Below are positions 8,606-17,475 of a stretch of DNA of 49,658 nt, in pieces. A program made the position numbers and the translations under genes. Source of the stretch: Clostridia bacterium. Its GTDB lineage: Bacteria > Bacillota > Clostridia > Oscillospirales > CAG-272. Location of the stretch: contig JAGBBQ010000032.1 of the NCBI GenBank assembly GCA_017938425.1, positions 1 through 49,658 of the forward strand, written 5' to 3'. Below the pieces are notes generated by a model, which was not told the origin of the DNA, ran no database searches, and worked only from the letters and a program-made list of their open reading frames with translations. Position 1 is the first letter of the stretch. The number at the start of each line of letters is the position of its first letter.

Positions 8606-11600
8606 ATGAAAAAAGTACTCACACTACTCCTGATCCTCGTCATGTCCCTCGCAATGCTGACCTCCTGCTTCGGTGAAGAATGGAACAACCGAAACCAGGG
8701 CGGCACGGCAGACGCGGCGCTGACGGCGGCGGCTGATTTCCTTTACAATGTAATGAAGGATAAAGAGGGCGCCGAGAACGTAAACGATTTCGACGTTGTT
8801 AAGAAGCTCGTCGTTGACGGCGTTACCTACGAGGTAACCTGGACGACCGACAGCGACAAGGTCAAGATCGTTGAGAGCTCCAAGGCAAGCTACTGGACGG
8901 TGGATATCCCCACCACCAACGATACGGCGTTCAGCTATAAGCTGACCGCGACCATCAAGAATGCCGACGGTAAGACCATTACCAAGGAATTCAACCGTAA
9001 GGTTCCCGTGATCGGCGCGGACAATGCGCTGGTCGTTTCCGACCCCCAGGAGGGCGTTGACTATAAGCTCTTCATCGTGCAGCACACCGCACGCAAGGTC
9101 CTCTTCCTGAAGGGCGCGACCCAGAACAATGAGAATAAGTACATCCTTGGCGGCGACGCGAAGGATGGCGCGATCTTCCGCGTTGAGAAGGCGGAGGGCG
9201 GCATCAAGATCTATACCGAGATCGACGGCACGAAGCAGTACATCAACGCGCACATCCAGCTTCTCGAGGACGGTAAGACGAGCAAGTACCTCGGCTTCTC
9301 CGCAGAAAAACCCACCGTGTTCTACTACAAGCAGAACGTCGGCGCTTGGTTCACGATGATCGATAACGCCGAGTACGTGATCGGCACCTACTCCAACTTT
9401 GAGACCGCATCTCTCTCCGAGGGTAAGTTTATGACCGAGGAGGCGGTTGCCAACAAGGAGCAGTTCGCGATCTCCTTTATGACGAAGGAGAACGCCGATA
9501 CCTACACGCCTCCCGTATTCGAGGTTCCCGACGAGCCTGCAGACGGCTCGACGATGACCATCAAGGAGGCCAACGAGTTCGGTAAGACCTTCTCGAAGAA
9601 CGGCTATTCCTCCGGTAAGTTCGTTGTCAGCGGTACCGTAAAGGAGATCCAGAATCCCACCTACGGTAACGTAGTGATCACCGACGGCACCGATGAGATC
9701 CTCGTTTACGGTATGTACGATCCCGCGGGCAAGCGCTTCGATAAGATGGCAACGCAGCCCAAGGTCGGTGACGTGATCACCGTCAAGGGCGTGATCGGTA
9801 TGTACAACGCACCGCAGCTCAAGGATGCGACCCTTCTGAAGATCAACGATACCGAGCTTTCGGGCGGCACTGCCGACTCCGACGGTCTCGTTCTGAATAT
9901 GATGGGATCCACCACCCGTACCGAGCATTCCTCCAATAAGACGGTCCACTCGGCAAACGGCGTGACCTACGTAAACGAGAAGGCCTCCTCTACCACCAAC
10001 AACTACGACCAGACCTCGAATTACGCTGCAAGAGCGTACAAGGGCTCCGTGATCACCATCAGCGCCGACAAGGCGTTTATGAGAGTTGTATTCGTTCTTG
10101 ACGATTTCTCCGACGGCAAGTATCTCACCGGCTTTGACGGTATGACGGTTGCAGGCGCGACCATCACCCGCGACGGCGATCAGGTGACCGTGGTTCTTGC
10201 CGCGGCGGCAAAGAGCATCACCTTCGGCGAGCTTCTCGGCCAGGTGCGCATCGAGTCCATCACCGTTTACGAGACCGCGGGCACGCAGGGCGGCGGCAGC
10301 GGCTCCGGCGAGACGGTTGACAAGGGTACCTCCCTTGATATGAAGGGCACCACCACCCGTACCGAGCATTCCTCCGATAAGACGGTCCACTCCGCAAGCG
10401 GCGTGACCTACGTAAACGAGAAGAACACCTCCACCACCGATAACTACGACCAGACCTCGAATTACGCTGCAAGAGCGTATGCAGGCTCCGTGATCACGAT
10501 CAGCGCTGACAAGGCGTTTATGAGAGTCGTATTCGTTCTTGACGATTTCTCCGACGGCAAGTATCTCGAGGGCTTTGACGGTATGACGGTTGCAGGCGCA
10601 ACCATCACCCGCGACGGTGATAAGGTGACCGTGGTTCTTGCCGAGGCGGCAAAGAGCATCACCTTTGCACCTCTGGCAAAGCAGGTCCGCATCGAGTCCA
10701 TCACGGTTTACGAGACCGCGGGCACGCAGGGCGGCGGCAGCGGCTCCGAGAAGCCCGACGAGGGCGAGACCGGTATGACCCTGGTTACCGCGCCCCAGGT
10801 CGGTGTTGGCTACTACCTGCGTCTGGAGCAGAAGAACCTCGGTAAGATCCTTTACCTTAACGGCGAGACCGCAAATCAGGCTTGGTATCTTGCTTCCGTT
10901 GAGGATCCCGCGAATGCCGTTCTTGTGTATCTCGAGGCGGTTTCGGGCGTTGACGGTGCATACAGACTGTATTTTGATAAGGCGGGAACGAAGACCTACA
11001 TCCGCGTTTACGAGCGCGATGCGGCAGGCAAGTCCGGCTCTCTCGAGCTGGTTACAGCCGCTCCCGAGGAGTATTTCACCTTCAACACCGAGCTGAATAC
11101 CCTGATGTATACGAAGGGTGATAACTCCTATATTCTGAACACCTATAACTCCTTTGATACCTTCTGCGTGTCTCATATCTCCAAGGCTCCGCTGAACTAC
11201 GTTTCCGGCCTCTACCTCTACGTTGAGGAGAAGCCCGGCGAGCCCGAGCCTCCCCACGAGCACGATTACAAGGCGACCGTAGTGGATCCCACCTGCACCG
11301 AGGCGGGCTACACCGAGTATAAGTGCGATTGCGGCGATTCCTACAAGGACGCTTATAAGGATGCTCTCGGCCATAAGGACGAGAACGGCGATAAGGTTTG
11401 CGACGGCTGCGGCATCGACAGAGAGATCTACAACGTGGTAGACGCTCCCGTAGCAGGCATTCCTTACTTCTTCGGCCTTGCGCAGGAGAAGCTTGGCTAC
11501 AATCTTTACTTCAACGGTAAGACCGGCAGCAAGGATTACTACCTTGCAACCGAGAAGTCTGCGGTAACGGCAGGCATCCGCGTGTTCCTTGAGGATGCGA

Positions 11601-14260
11601 AGGTTGCCGAGGGCACCTACAGACTCTACTTCGAGACCGAGGACGGCGGCAAGATCTACATCCGCGTTTACGAGCGCGATGCAGAGAATAAGAAGGGCAG
11701 CCTCGAGCTTGTTACAAACGTTCCGAACGAGTACTTCACCTATGACGAGACGCTGAAGACCCTCGTTTACACCGCGGGTGAGAACGCATACTACATCGGC
11801 ACCTACGGCAGCTTTGATACGCTTTCCGTATCTCACGTTTCCTTTGCAGAGACCAGCTACGTAACGCATTTCTATGCGCTGAACGTGACCGGCCACCACT
11901 CCTACACCGCGCAAAAGGTCGTGGATCCCACCTGTACCGCGAAGGGCTACACGGTTTACGTCTGCGCCTGCGGTGACTCCTATAAGGCAGACTACACCGA
12001 TATGATCCCCCACGTCGATCATAACGACGATAAGTTCTGCGACGTGTGCCAGGCAGACGTTCGTATCTACGAGGTTCTGATCGGTGCACCCGAGGTTGGC
12101 GTTGCTTATTACCTCGGTATCTTCCAGGGCAATCTGGATAAGGTCCTCTACTTCAACGGTAAGACCGCAAACAAGGCTTATTACCTCGGCACGCTCGAAA
12201 TCCCGCTTGAGGCGACCAAGATCTACCTCGAGGAGGTCAACGAGCTCGGCAGAAGAATCTACTTCTACGATGCAGAGGGCGTAAAGACCTATATCCGCAT
12301 TTACGAGCGCGACGCAGCGAAGAAGAGCGGCAGCCTTGAGCTGACCACCGAGCGCCCCGTCGAGTACCTCGTATATGACGAGCAGCTCGCTACCCTTGTC
12401 TACAAGGCACCGAGCGGCAACGCATACTACGTCGGTACCTACAGCACCTTCGACACCCTTTCGGTTTCTCACGCTGACTATGCAACCAAGGACGGCAGCT
12501 TCGTAGCAAGACTCTACACGATCTCCGCCGTTCCTCACGAGCATCTTGACATCGTAACCACCGTGGCACCCCAGTGCCTCGAGCAGGGCTATGACCTGCA
12601 CAGCTGCCCCTGCGGCTATTCCTATAAGGATAACTTCACGGCGGCGCTCGGTCATATCGATGCAAATGCGGATAAGGCTTGCGACGATTGCGAGGCTGCA
12701 ATGTCCGTTTCCGTGGATATGATGGGCACCACCACCCGCACCGAGTATAGCAAAGAGCAGCTGAAGCATGCGGCAAACGGCGTGACCGTCGTTGTTGATA
12801 AGGCAGAGAGCAGCACGGATTGCTATAACAATACTTCCTCTTACGCAGCAAGATTCTATAAAGGTATGGTTGTGACCGTTTCCGGCACGGCACTGATCGA
12901 TAAGATCGTTCTGACGCTCGATGATTATTCGAACGGTCAGTATCTCGTAGGATTTGACGGTATGGAGGTCAACGGCTATGCCGTTTACCGTGAGGGCGAT
13001 AAGGTAAGCATTATTTTCCTTCAGCCCGCGATGAGCTTCGTTTCCGCGCCTCTGCCTGCGCAGGCACGTGTTGAGAATATCGAGGTTGTTTACGCAGACC
13101 GCGCACATGAGCACAACTACGAGACCACCGTTGTTGACGTTGAGTGTGAGACGGACGGCTACACCGTATATGCTTGTGCCTGCGGTAACGTATACCACGC
13201 AGACATTGTAACCGCTCCCGGCCATCTCGATGAGAACGGCGACTGCCTGTGCGACGGCTGCGGCACGCTCTTTACGGTTACCGTTGATATGAAGGGCAAG
13301 ACCCACCGTACCGAATATAGCACTTCTCAGATGACCTATGCATTCGGCAACTTTAGCGTTGTGGTTGATAAGGCGAACAGTACCACGAACTGCTACGACA
13401 ATACGGGTACTTACGCAGCAAGACTTTACGGCGGCAGCACGATCACCTTCAAGTTCAACGTGAATATGGCAAAGATCGTTCTTACTCTGGATGATTATGA
13501 TAACGGCGCATACATCACGGCTCTTGACAAAGTAAGTCTTGACGGTGCGCTCTATACGCGCGACGGCGCAGTGATTACGATCTACCTTCTGGAGCCCGCG
13601 ACCTCCTACACCACCGGTAACCTTATGGGTCAGCTTCGCATCAATACGGTTGAGGTAACTCCCGTAGATCCTGCGCACGCACATAGCTTCATCCCCGAGG
13701 TGAAGGCGGCTGATTGCAAGAACGGCGGTTATACGGCTTATACCTGTGCTTGCGGCGCGACCGGAAAGACTGCGTATACCCCGACCAGTGGACACTTTGA
13801 CCGCGATGATGACGTGCTTTGTGATACCTGCGGCGAGAAGATGCCCGAGAGCGTTAAATACACCTTCTCGGATTATGCGGCAGGATCGCAGTATGCAGCG
13901 AATGAGGAGCACGTGCTTGATGCAAACACTACCGTTACCACGACGGAGAGCCATTTCACGAGCGAGCTTAGAATCTATTCCAGCAGCTCTCATAACGGAT
14001 ATGCCGTTATTCATTCCGAAAGAGGCGTAGGCTCGATCACAGTCAACGCAGGTAATAATGTTGATACGCTCAACGTATATGTATCGGATGACGGTGTGAC
14101 CTACACGCTTGCGGGTACGATTTCCGTAACCGAGAAGAGCTACAAGGATTACACGTACAATTTCGATCAGAAATACAACTACATTAAGCTTGATGTAGCC
14201 GGCGCGAATCAGGTTAGAATTAAAAATATGACGCTTGGTTTTGTCCTGCAGGAGAACTAA
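8606..14260 (+). CDS. Giant modular repeat lipoprotein (1884 residues)
   Basis: Lipobox LTSC (Cys21), then a bacterial Ig-like domain (about 35-136). Three kinds of module repeat after it. Module A (VGVxYYLxxxQxxLxxxLYFNG ... YIRVYERDA, about 150 residues) lies at 725-873, 942-1094 and 1155-1305, with a diverged copy at 143-295. Module B (DMxGTTTRTEHS ... RIESITVYE, about 135) lies at 425-560, 572-708, 1368-1498 and 1555-1690. Module C (HEHDYxxxVVDPTC ... CxCG ... GHxDxNGDxxCDGCG, about 54, five cysteines typical) lies at 884-938, 1097-1151, 1311-1364, 1501-1553 and 1691-1743. An OB fold sits at 312-415 and a discoidin-like beta domain at 1750-1884. No catalytic motif is visible. Probably a surface adhesin or a polymer- or nucleic-acid-binding scaffold. 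It follows the nuclease gene by 61 bases. Confidence 0.8.
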   Translation: MKKVLTLLLILVMSLAMLTSCFGEEWNNRNQGGTADAALTAAADFLYNVMKDKEGAENVNDFDVVKKLVVDGVTYEVTWTTDSDKVKIVESSKASYWTVDIPTTNDTAFSYKLTATIKNADGKTITKEFNRKVPVIGADNALVVSDPQEGVDYKLFIVQHTARKVLFLKGATQNNENKYILGGDAKDGAIFRVEKAEGGIKIYTEIDGTKQYINAHIQLLEDGKTSKYLGFSAEKPTVFYYKQNVGAWFTMIDNAEYVIGTYSNFETASLSEGKFMTEEAVANKEQFAISFMTKENADTYTPPVFEVPDEPADGSTMTIKEANEFGKTFSKNGYSSGKFVVSGTVKEIQNPTYGNVVITDGTDEILVYGMYDPAGKRFDKMATQPKVGDVITVKGVIGMYNAPQLKDATLLKINDTELSGGTADSDGLVLNMMGSTTRTEHSSNKTVHSANGVTYVNEKASSTTNNYDQTSNYAARAYKGSVITISADKAFMRVVFVLDDFSDGKYLTGFDGMTVAGATITRDGDQVTVVLAAAAKSITFGELLGQVRIESITVYETAGTQGGGSGSGETVDKGTSLDMKGTTTRTEHSSDKTVHSASGVTYVNEKNTSTTDNYDQTSNYAARAYAGSVITISADKAFMRVVFVLDDFSDGKYLEGFDGMTVAGATITRDGDKVTVVLAEAAKSITFAPLAKQVRIESITVYETAGTQGGGSGSEKPDEGETGMTLVTAPQVGVGYYLRLEQKNLGKILYLNGETANQAWYLASVEDPANAVLVYLEAVSGVDGAYRLYFDKAGTKTYIRVYERDAAGKSGSLELVTAAPEEYFTFNTELNTLMYTKGDNSYILNTYNSFDTFCVSHISKAPLNYVSGLYLYVEEKPGEPEPPHEHDYKATVVDPTCTEAGYTEYKCDCGDSYKDAYKDALGHKDENGDKVCDGCGIDREIYNVVDAPVAGIPYFFGLAQEKLGYNLYFNGKTGSKDYYLATEKSAVTAGIRVFLEDAKVAEGTYRLYFETEDGGKIYIRVYERDAENKKGSLELVTNVPNEYFTYDETLKTLVYTAGENAYYIGTYGSFDTLSVSHVSFAETSYVTHFYALNVTGHHSYTAQKVVDPTCTAKGYTVYVCACGDSYKADYTDMIPHVDHNDDKFCDVCQADVRIYEVLIGAPEVGVAYYLGIFQGNLDKVLYFNGKTANKAYYLGTLEIPLEATKIYLEEVNELGRRIYFYDAEGVKTYIRIYERDAAKKSGSLELTTERPVEYLVYDEQLATLVYKAPSGNAYYVGTYSTFDTLSVSHADYATKDGSFVARLYTISAVPHEHLDIVTTVAPQCLEQGYDLHSCPCGYSYKDNFTAALGHIDANADKACDDCEAAMSVSVDMMGTTTRTEYSKEQLKHAANGVTVVVDKAESSTDCYNNTSSYAARFYKGMVVTVSGTALIDKIVLTLDDYSNGQYLVGFDGMEVNGYAVYREGDKVSIIFLQPAMSFVSAPLPAQARVENIEVVYADRAHEHNYETTVVDVECETDGYTVYACACGNVYHADIVTAPGHLDENGDCLCDGCGTLFTVTVDMKGKTHRTEYSTSQMTYAFGNFSVVVDKANSTTNCYDNTGTYAARLYGGSTITFKFNVNMAKIVLTLDDYDNGAYITALDKVSLDGALYTRDGAVITIYLLEPATSYTTGNLMGQLRINTVEVTPVDPAHAHSFIPEVKAADCKNGGYTAYTCACGATGKTAYTPTSGHFDRDDDVLCDTCGEKMPESVKYTFSDYAAGSQYAANEEHVLDANTTVTTTESHFTSELRIYSSSSHNGYAVIHSERGVGSITVNAGNNVDTLNVYVSDDGVTYTLAGTISVTEKSYKDYTYNFDQKYNYIKLDVAGANQVRIKNMTLGFVLQEN
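9878..10729 (+). repeat. Tandem DNA-level duplication of module B in the giant lipoprotein gene
   Basis: Two copies of the module-B coding sequence lie 441 bp apart (about 9878-10285 and 10319-10729). They are nearly identical at the DNA level, including long shared runs around 9909-10200 and 10350-10640. The other two copies (12707-13099 and 13268-13675) are much more diverged. This points to recent duplication or gene conversion of the first pair. Confidence 0.85.
11255..13834 (+). repeat. Five interspersed Cys-rich (module C) repeats
   Basis: The module encodes HxHxYxxxVVxPTC, then GYTxYxCxCG, then GHxDxNxDxxCDxC. Copies lie at 11255-11419, 11894-12058, 12536-12697, 13106-13264 and 13676-13834, alternating with modules A and B. 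The Asp/Asn loop with paired cysteines resembles the N-terminal repeats of the nuclease lipoprotein encoded just upstream. Confidence 0.8.
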
Positions 14261-14309
14261 GTTAAAAATCTCGGCCTTGCATCTGTGCCAACCGAGTAAA
14301 AAGGACGGA

Positions 14310-14342
14310 GAGGCATTATCGAAAGATAGTGCCTCTTCTTTC
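14310..14342 (+). terminator. Terminator after the giant lipoprotein gene
   Basis: An 11-bp stem (14310-14320 with 14325-14335, one G-U pair) closes a GAAA tetraloop, followed by TTCTTTC. A second small hairpin, GCCCC-GAGA-GGGGC (14385-14398) with TTTT, lies in the leader of the next gene. Readthrough into the barnase-like gene is possible because the T tail is interrupted. Confidence 0.65.
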
Positions 14343-14415
14343 CCATATGACAAAAAATTAAAGGGCGCAAATGCAAAAAAATACGCCCCGAGAGGGGCTT
14401 TTGAAAGTATAAGGA

Positions 14416-15672
14416 ATGAAAAAAGCATCAATCAGATTTTTATCGCTTTTGCTTTCGCTTTTGCTCGTGCTTTCGCTTGCCTCCTGCGATCTTGGTGGGA
14501 CGGGCGGCTCGGTCGAGAGCTTCGAGATCCTCGACGGGGATCGCGTAGAGCTTGCGCTTGAGGGCGAGTATGCGCTCCGCACGAGCCTTTCGGCAGAGGA
14601 TGCAAAGCGGGTGAAATGGACCTCGAGCAGCCAATGCGTGATGGTGACCGAGGAGGGCATCCTGCTCGGCCTGCAGCTTGGCACGGCAGAGGTGCGCGGC
14701 GAGATCGCGGGGCTTTCGGACACCGTCGAGGTGCGCGTGGTCGAAAAGAAGACGGGCGGCTCTTCACCGCTTGCGCCGAGCGGCGCGTCGGCAAGCTACG
14801 ATCCTTACGAGGGGATGAGCGCGCAGGCGTTCTACGCGGATTACAAGCCTGCGGATTGCTATTGGGATGCCAGATGGCGCTCGCGGCATAACTTCCTTTC
14901 GGGCGCGCTGACCGTGCCCGATCAGGCACCCGAGATCTCGGACTACCGTCCGACGGTCGGCACGCGGTATCTGCGCAACGATCAGACCTATTATTCGGAT
15001 AACGGCAGGGCGTACACGGTCGTGGATGCCTACGGCGAAAGCGTTTTCACCGTCTATCAGGGCGGCGCTTATATCACGCTGGAGGAGATCGCGGCGTACG
15101 TGTTTGCCTTTGGCAACGTGCCTGCAAACTACGATGCCGATAAGGATGCCGAGCCGCGGGGAAGTGCCTGGGGCGAGTATCTGCGCGTGAATCACACCTT
15201 CTTCTCGGGCAATACGAGCCGCTATCCTTACGAGCCGATGCTCCCGAATATCTCGGGCTGCGGCGGCACGCTGCGCTATATGGAGCTCGATATCGGCACG
15301 ACGGGCACGGACTGCGATCCGCAATATCCCGTCGCGGTCTATAACAACGGCAATCGCATCACGCGCGGTGCGGCGCGCATCGTTTACGGCAAGAACGATC
15401 TCAACGGCAACGGCATTTACGAGCGCGGCGAGCTGCACGTGTTCTATACCTATAACCACTATAACGATTTTCGGGAGTATCTGAATTACTACGGCGGCTG
15501 GGGCGAGATGTTCGGCAATATCACGGGCGGCGGCTCGATCTCGTCGAAATACGATTATAATCCCACGGATTACGTCGAGGTTGCCTTCGGCTCTCTTTCG
15601 CAGAGTGATCACGCGGCGAGTGTCATCTTCGTTCTGCCGCCCTCGTATGCGCGGCGAAGGGATGCGGCGTAG
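14416..15672 (+). CDS. Secreted lipoprotein with a barnase-type ribonuclease domain
   Basis: 418 residues. The lipobox is LASC (Cys24), followed by a small Ig-like domain (about 33-110) and a linker. Residues 219-355 follow the barnase/N1 microbial RNase pattern: EEIAAYVFAFGNVPANY (barnase DYLQTYHKLPDNY), YMELDIGTTG (barnase WREADINYTSG), TRGAARIVYG (barnase FRNSDRILYS) and FYTYNHYNDF (barnase YKTTDHYQTF). The catalytic set is kept: Glu290 for Glu73, Arg317 for Arg83, Arg321 for Arg87, His348 for His102. Insertions make the domain longer than barnase, and about 60 residues follow it. Predicted to cleave RNA outside the cell. No barstar-like inhibitor is seen nearby. The ATG lies right after AAGGA, so the ribosome site is poor. 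Confidence 0.8.
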   Translation: MKKASIRFLSLLLSLLLVLSLASCDLGGTGGSVESFEILDGDRVELALEGEYALRTSLSAEDAKRVKWTSSSQCVMVTEEGILLGLQLGTAEVRGEIAGLSDTVEVRVVEKKTGGSSPLAPSGASASYDPYEGMSAQAFYADYKPADCYWDARWRSRHNFLSGALTVPDQAPEISDYRPTVGTRYLRNDQTYYSDNGRAYTVVDAYGESVFTVYQGGAYITLEEIAAYVFAFGNVPANYDADKDAEPRGSAWGEYLRVNHTFFSGNTSRYPYEPMLPNISGCGGTLRYMELDIGTTGTDCDPQYPVAVYNNGNRITRGAARIVYGKNDLNGNGIYERGELHVFYTYNHYNDFREYLNYYGGWGEMFGNITGGGSISSKYDYNPTDYVEVAFGSLSQSDHAASVIFVLPPSYARRRDAA

Positions 15673-15718
15673 GACGGCTGCCGATTTTTGAAAACTACCA
15701 TTTTTTAAGCGAAAATAT

Positions 15719-15771
15719 AAGCCGTGTCTTTGTTTGTTCCGTAAAGGTACAAGGACACGGCTTGTTTTTTT
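15719..15771 (+). terminator. Terminator after the barnase-like gene
   Basis: A 10-bp stem AAGCCGTGTC (15719-15728) pairs with GACACGGCTT (15754-15763), followed by GTTTTTTT. The T tail overlaps the stop codon of the convergent surE gene by two bases. Confidence 0.8.
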
Positions 15772-16498
15772 ATTGGTTCAGAAGTGCGCGTAACGCCTCG
15801 AAGGCGGGCAGATCCGTTCGCTTCGCCATCAGCGGCGTGATGGAGACGTAGTCTGCAAAGAGGGTGAGCACGTCGGTCTCGGGATCGGTGTCGGTCACCC
15901 TCGCGGGGGCGCCGATCTGCTCGTAGGTCACCTCGTCGAGCCTGCGGAATTCATCGGTGTAGTAGATGCCGCCCTGGCGCGTGATGCGAAAGCCGCGCGG
16001 CTGCTTCGGGAGATTGACGTTGTACCAGGCATGCCTCTCCAGCAGTTGGTTTTTGATAAAGTAGTCGTAAAGCGCCGGCAGGGAAGCAACGGCACCCGAA
16101 AAATCGTCGGGTGCGGTGGAGAGTGCAATGCCGGGGATGCCGAGTCTGCCTGCCTCAAAGACGGCACCCGCCGTGCCCGAATACACGAGGTCACCGCCGA
16201 GGTTGAAGCCGCGGTTGATGCCCGAAAGCACAAGATCGAATTTCTCGCCGAGGCCGAGAACGGCGAAGCGCACGCAGTCCGCAGGCGTGGAGTCCATCGC
16301 GTAGGCGCGCACGCCCTCAAAGAGGGAGACCTCTTTTATCTCGATCGGGCGCGTAAAATCTATGGCGTGGCTCTTGCCGCTCTGCTCCACCTTGGGAGCC
16401 ACCACCACGACCTCGTCTGCAACCGTTTTCGCAAATGCGACGAGGTGCGGCAGCACGGGCGCCATCATGCCGTCGTCGTTCGTGATCAGAAGCTTCAT
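15770..16498 (-). CDS. surE: 5'/3'-nucleotidase SurE
   Basis: 242 residues, the family's usual length. It opens MKLLITNDDGMMAP, the metal-binding Asn-Asp-Asp motif of SurE. It then has VVAPKVEQSGKSHAI and LVLSGINRGFNLGGDLVYSGT, the second metal and phosphate site. SurE removes phosphate from nucleoside 5'- and 3'-monophosphates and from short polyphosphate; it is cytoplasmic. Its ATG overlaps the stop of the DHH phosphoesterase upstream (ATGA), so the two are translationally coupled. The context of two oligoribonucleases suggests it dephosphorylates the mononucleotides they release. Confidence 0.95.
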   Translation of the reverse strand: MKLLITNDDGMMAPVLPHLVAFAKTVADEVVVVAPKVEQSGKSHAIDFTRPIEIKEVSLFEGVRAYAMDSTPADCVRFAVLGLGEKFDLVLSGINRGFNLGGDLVYSGTAGAVFEAGRLGIPGIALSTAPDDFSGAVASLPALYDYFIKNQLLERHAWYNVNLPKQPRGFRITRQGGIYYTDEFRRLDEVTYEQIGAPARVTDTDPETDVLTLFADYVSITPLMAKRTDLPAFEALRALLNQ

Positions 16499-17475
16499 AT
16501 CCAGTCCGTATTCTGCTCCTTATATTCCTTGATGAGAGCGTCCGCATCGGCGATCAGCGCCTTCATCTCCGCCTTGGAGTATACGGTCGCGCCGCTGGCG
16601 CAGGCGTGGCCGCCGCCGTGATACTTCGTCGCAAGATCGTGCACCTCGACGAAGCGCGAGCGGAGTCTGACGCGGGTCTTTGTGTCGTCTCCGTCAATAA
16701 AGGCGAGCCAGATAAGTGAGCCCTTGATGGAGTCGAGGTAGGAGACCGAGGCGCTCGCATCCTCGTTCGAGAGGCCGAATTTCTTCTTCATTCTCTTCGT
16801 CACGTGCAGATACACAACGCCGTTTTCGGTGATCCTCATTTTTTTGTAGACCGCCGCCTGGAAGCGGAAGTTCCTAAGATCCTTCATATAGAGGTTGGCG
16901 TAGAGATGCTCGGTATCGACCCCGATGTCAAGCAGCATGCCCGCAAGGCGCATCGTCTCGCCCGAAACGTCACGGTAGCGGAATCTTCCCGAATCGGTCA
17001 CCATACCCGCATAAAGGTAGGTCGCCGCCTCGGCGTCGATCTTCAGCCGATCGCGGAAGGTGCTGTAGAAATGCGCGATCATCTCGCAGGAGGAGGAGCG
17101 CTCCTCCTCGATCCAAGCCGCGTTGCCGTAGGGCTTATCGTCGATATGATGGTCGATCTTCACGATCTCGCGGCAGAGGGCGAATTTTTTGTTGGAGATG
17201 CGGTCGGTCGTCCCGGTGTCCACCACGATGGCGAGCGCATCCTTATAAAAATCGTCGGGCGCGGGCGCATCCTCACCACCGAGAAAGGCGAGATAGTCCG
17301 AGCTGTCCGCATTGATGAGGCGGATGTCCTTTTCGGGATAGGAGAGCTTCAGAATGCGCTGCAGCCCCTTCGTCGATCCGACGGCATCACCGTCGGGACG
17401 GAAGTGGCGGAAGATGATTATTTTGTCATATTCCTCAATTTTGTCAATAATTCTTTGCATTTTATCCTTATTCAT
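16495..17475 (-). CDS. DHH family phosphoesterase, NrnA-like (second copy)
   Basis: 326 residues from the ATG at 17475 (GAGG six bases before it); an in-frame GTG at 17487 is less likely. DHH-domain metal motifs are FRHFRPDGDAVGS (start of the domain), VDTGTTDR and KIDHHID; the DHHA1 tail carries YHGGGHACASGA. This is the NrnA pattern: a manganese-dependent enzyme that degrades 2-5-mer nanoRNA and may hydrolyse pAp to AMP. It overlaps the upstream DHH gene by 8 bases and surE by 4 bases, forming one tight operon. Which of the two copies is the true nanoRNase, and whether one acts on pAp or a cyclic-dinucleotide product, cannot be told here. Confidence 0.9.
   Translation of the reverse strand: MNKDKMQRIIDKIEEYDKIIIFRHFRPDGDAVGSTKGLQRILKLSYPEKDIRLINADSSDYLAFLGGEDAPAPDDFYKDALAIVVDTGTTDRISNKKFALCREIVKIDHHIDDKPYGNAAWIEEERSSSCEMIAHFYSTFRDRLKIDAEAATYLYAGMVTDSGRFRYRDVSGETMRLAGMLLDIGVDTEHLYANLYMKDLRNFRFQAAVYKKMRITENGVVYLHVTKRMKKKFGLSNEDASASVSYLDSIKGSLIWLAFIDGDDTKTRVRLRSRFVEVHDLATKYHGGGHACASGATVYSKAEMKALIADADALIKEYKEQNTDWI

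Noticed and set aside
9878..13834. Regularly spaced repeats that could suggest a CRISPR array.
   Set aside because: Repeats are 54-150 codons long, keep one reading frame and encode protein modules. No short identical repeats with spacers are present.
8624..14431. A 1935-codon open frame on the minus strand opposite the giant lipoprotein.
   Set aside because: It is the mirror of a repetitive, codon-biased gene on the plus strand. The plus-strand protein has a signal peptide and clear modules, while the mirror has no recognisable domain or ribosome site.
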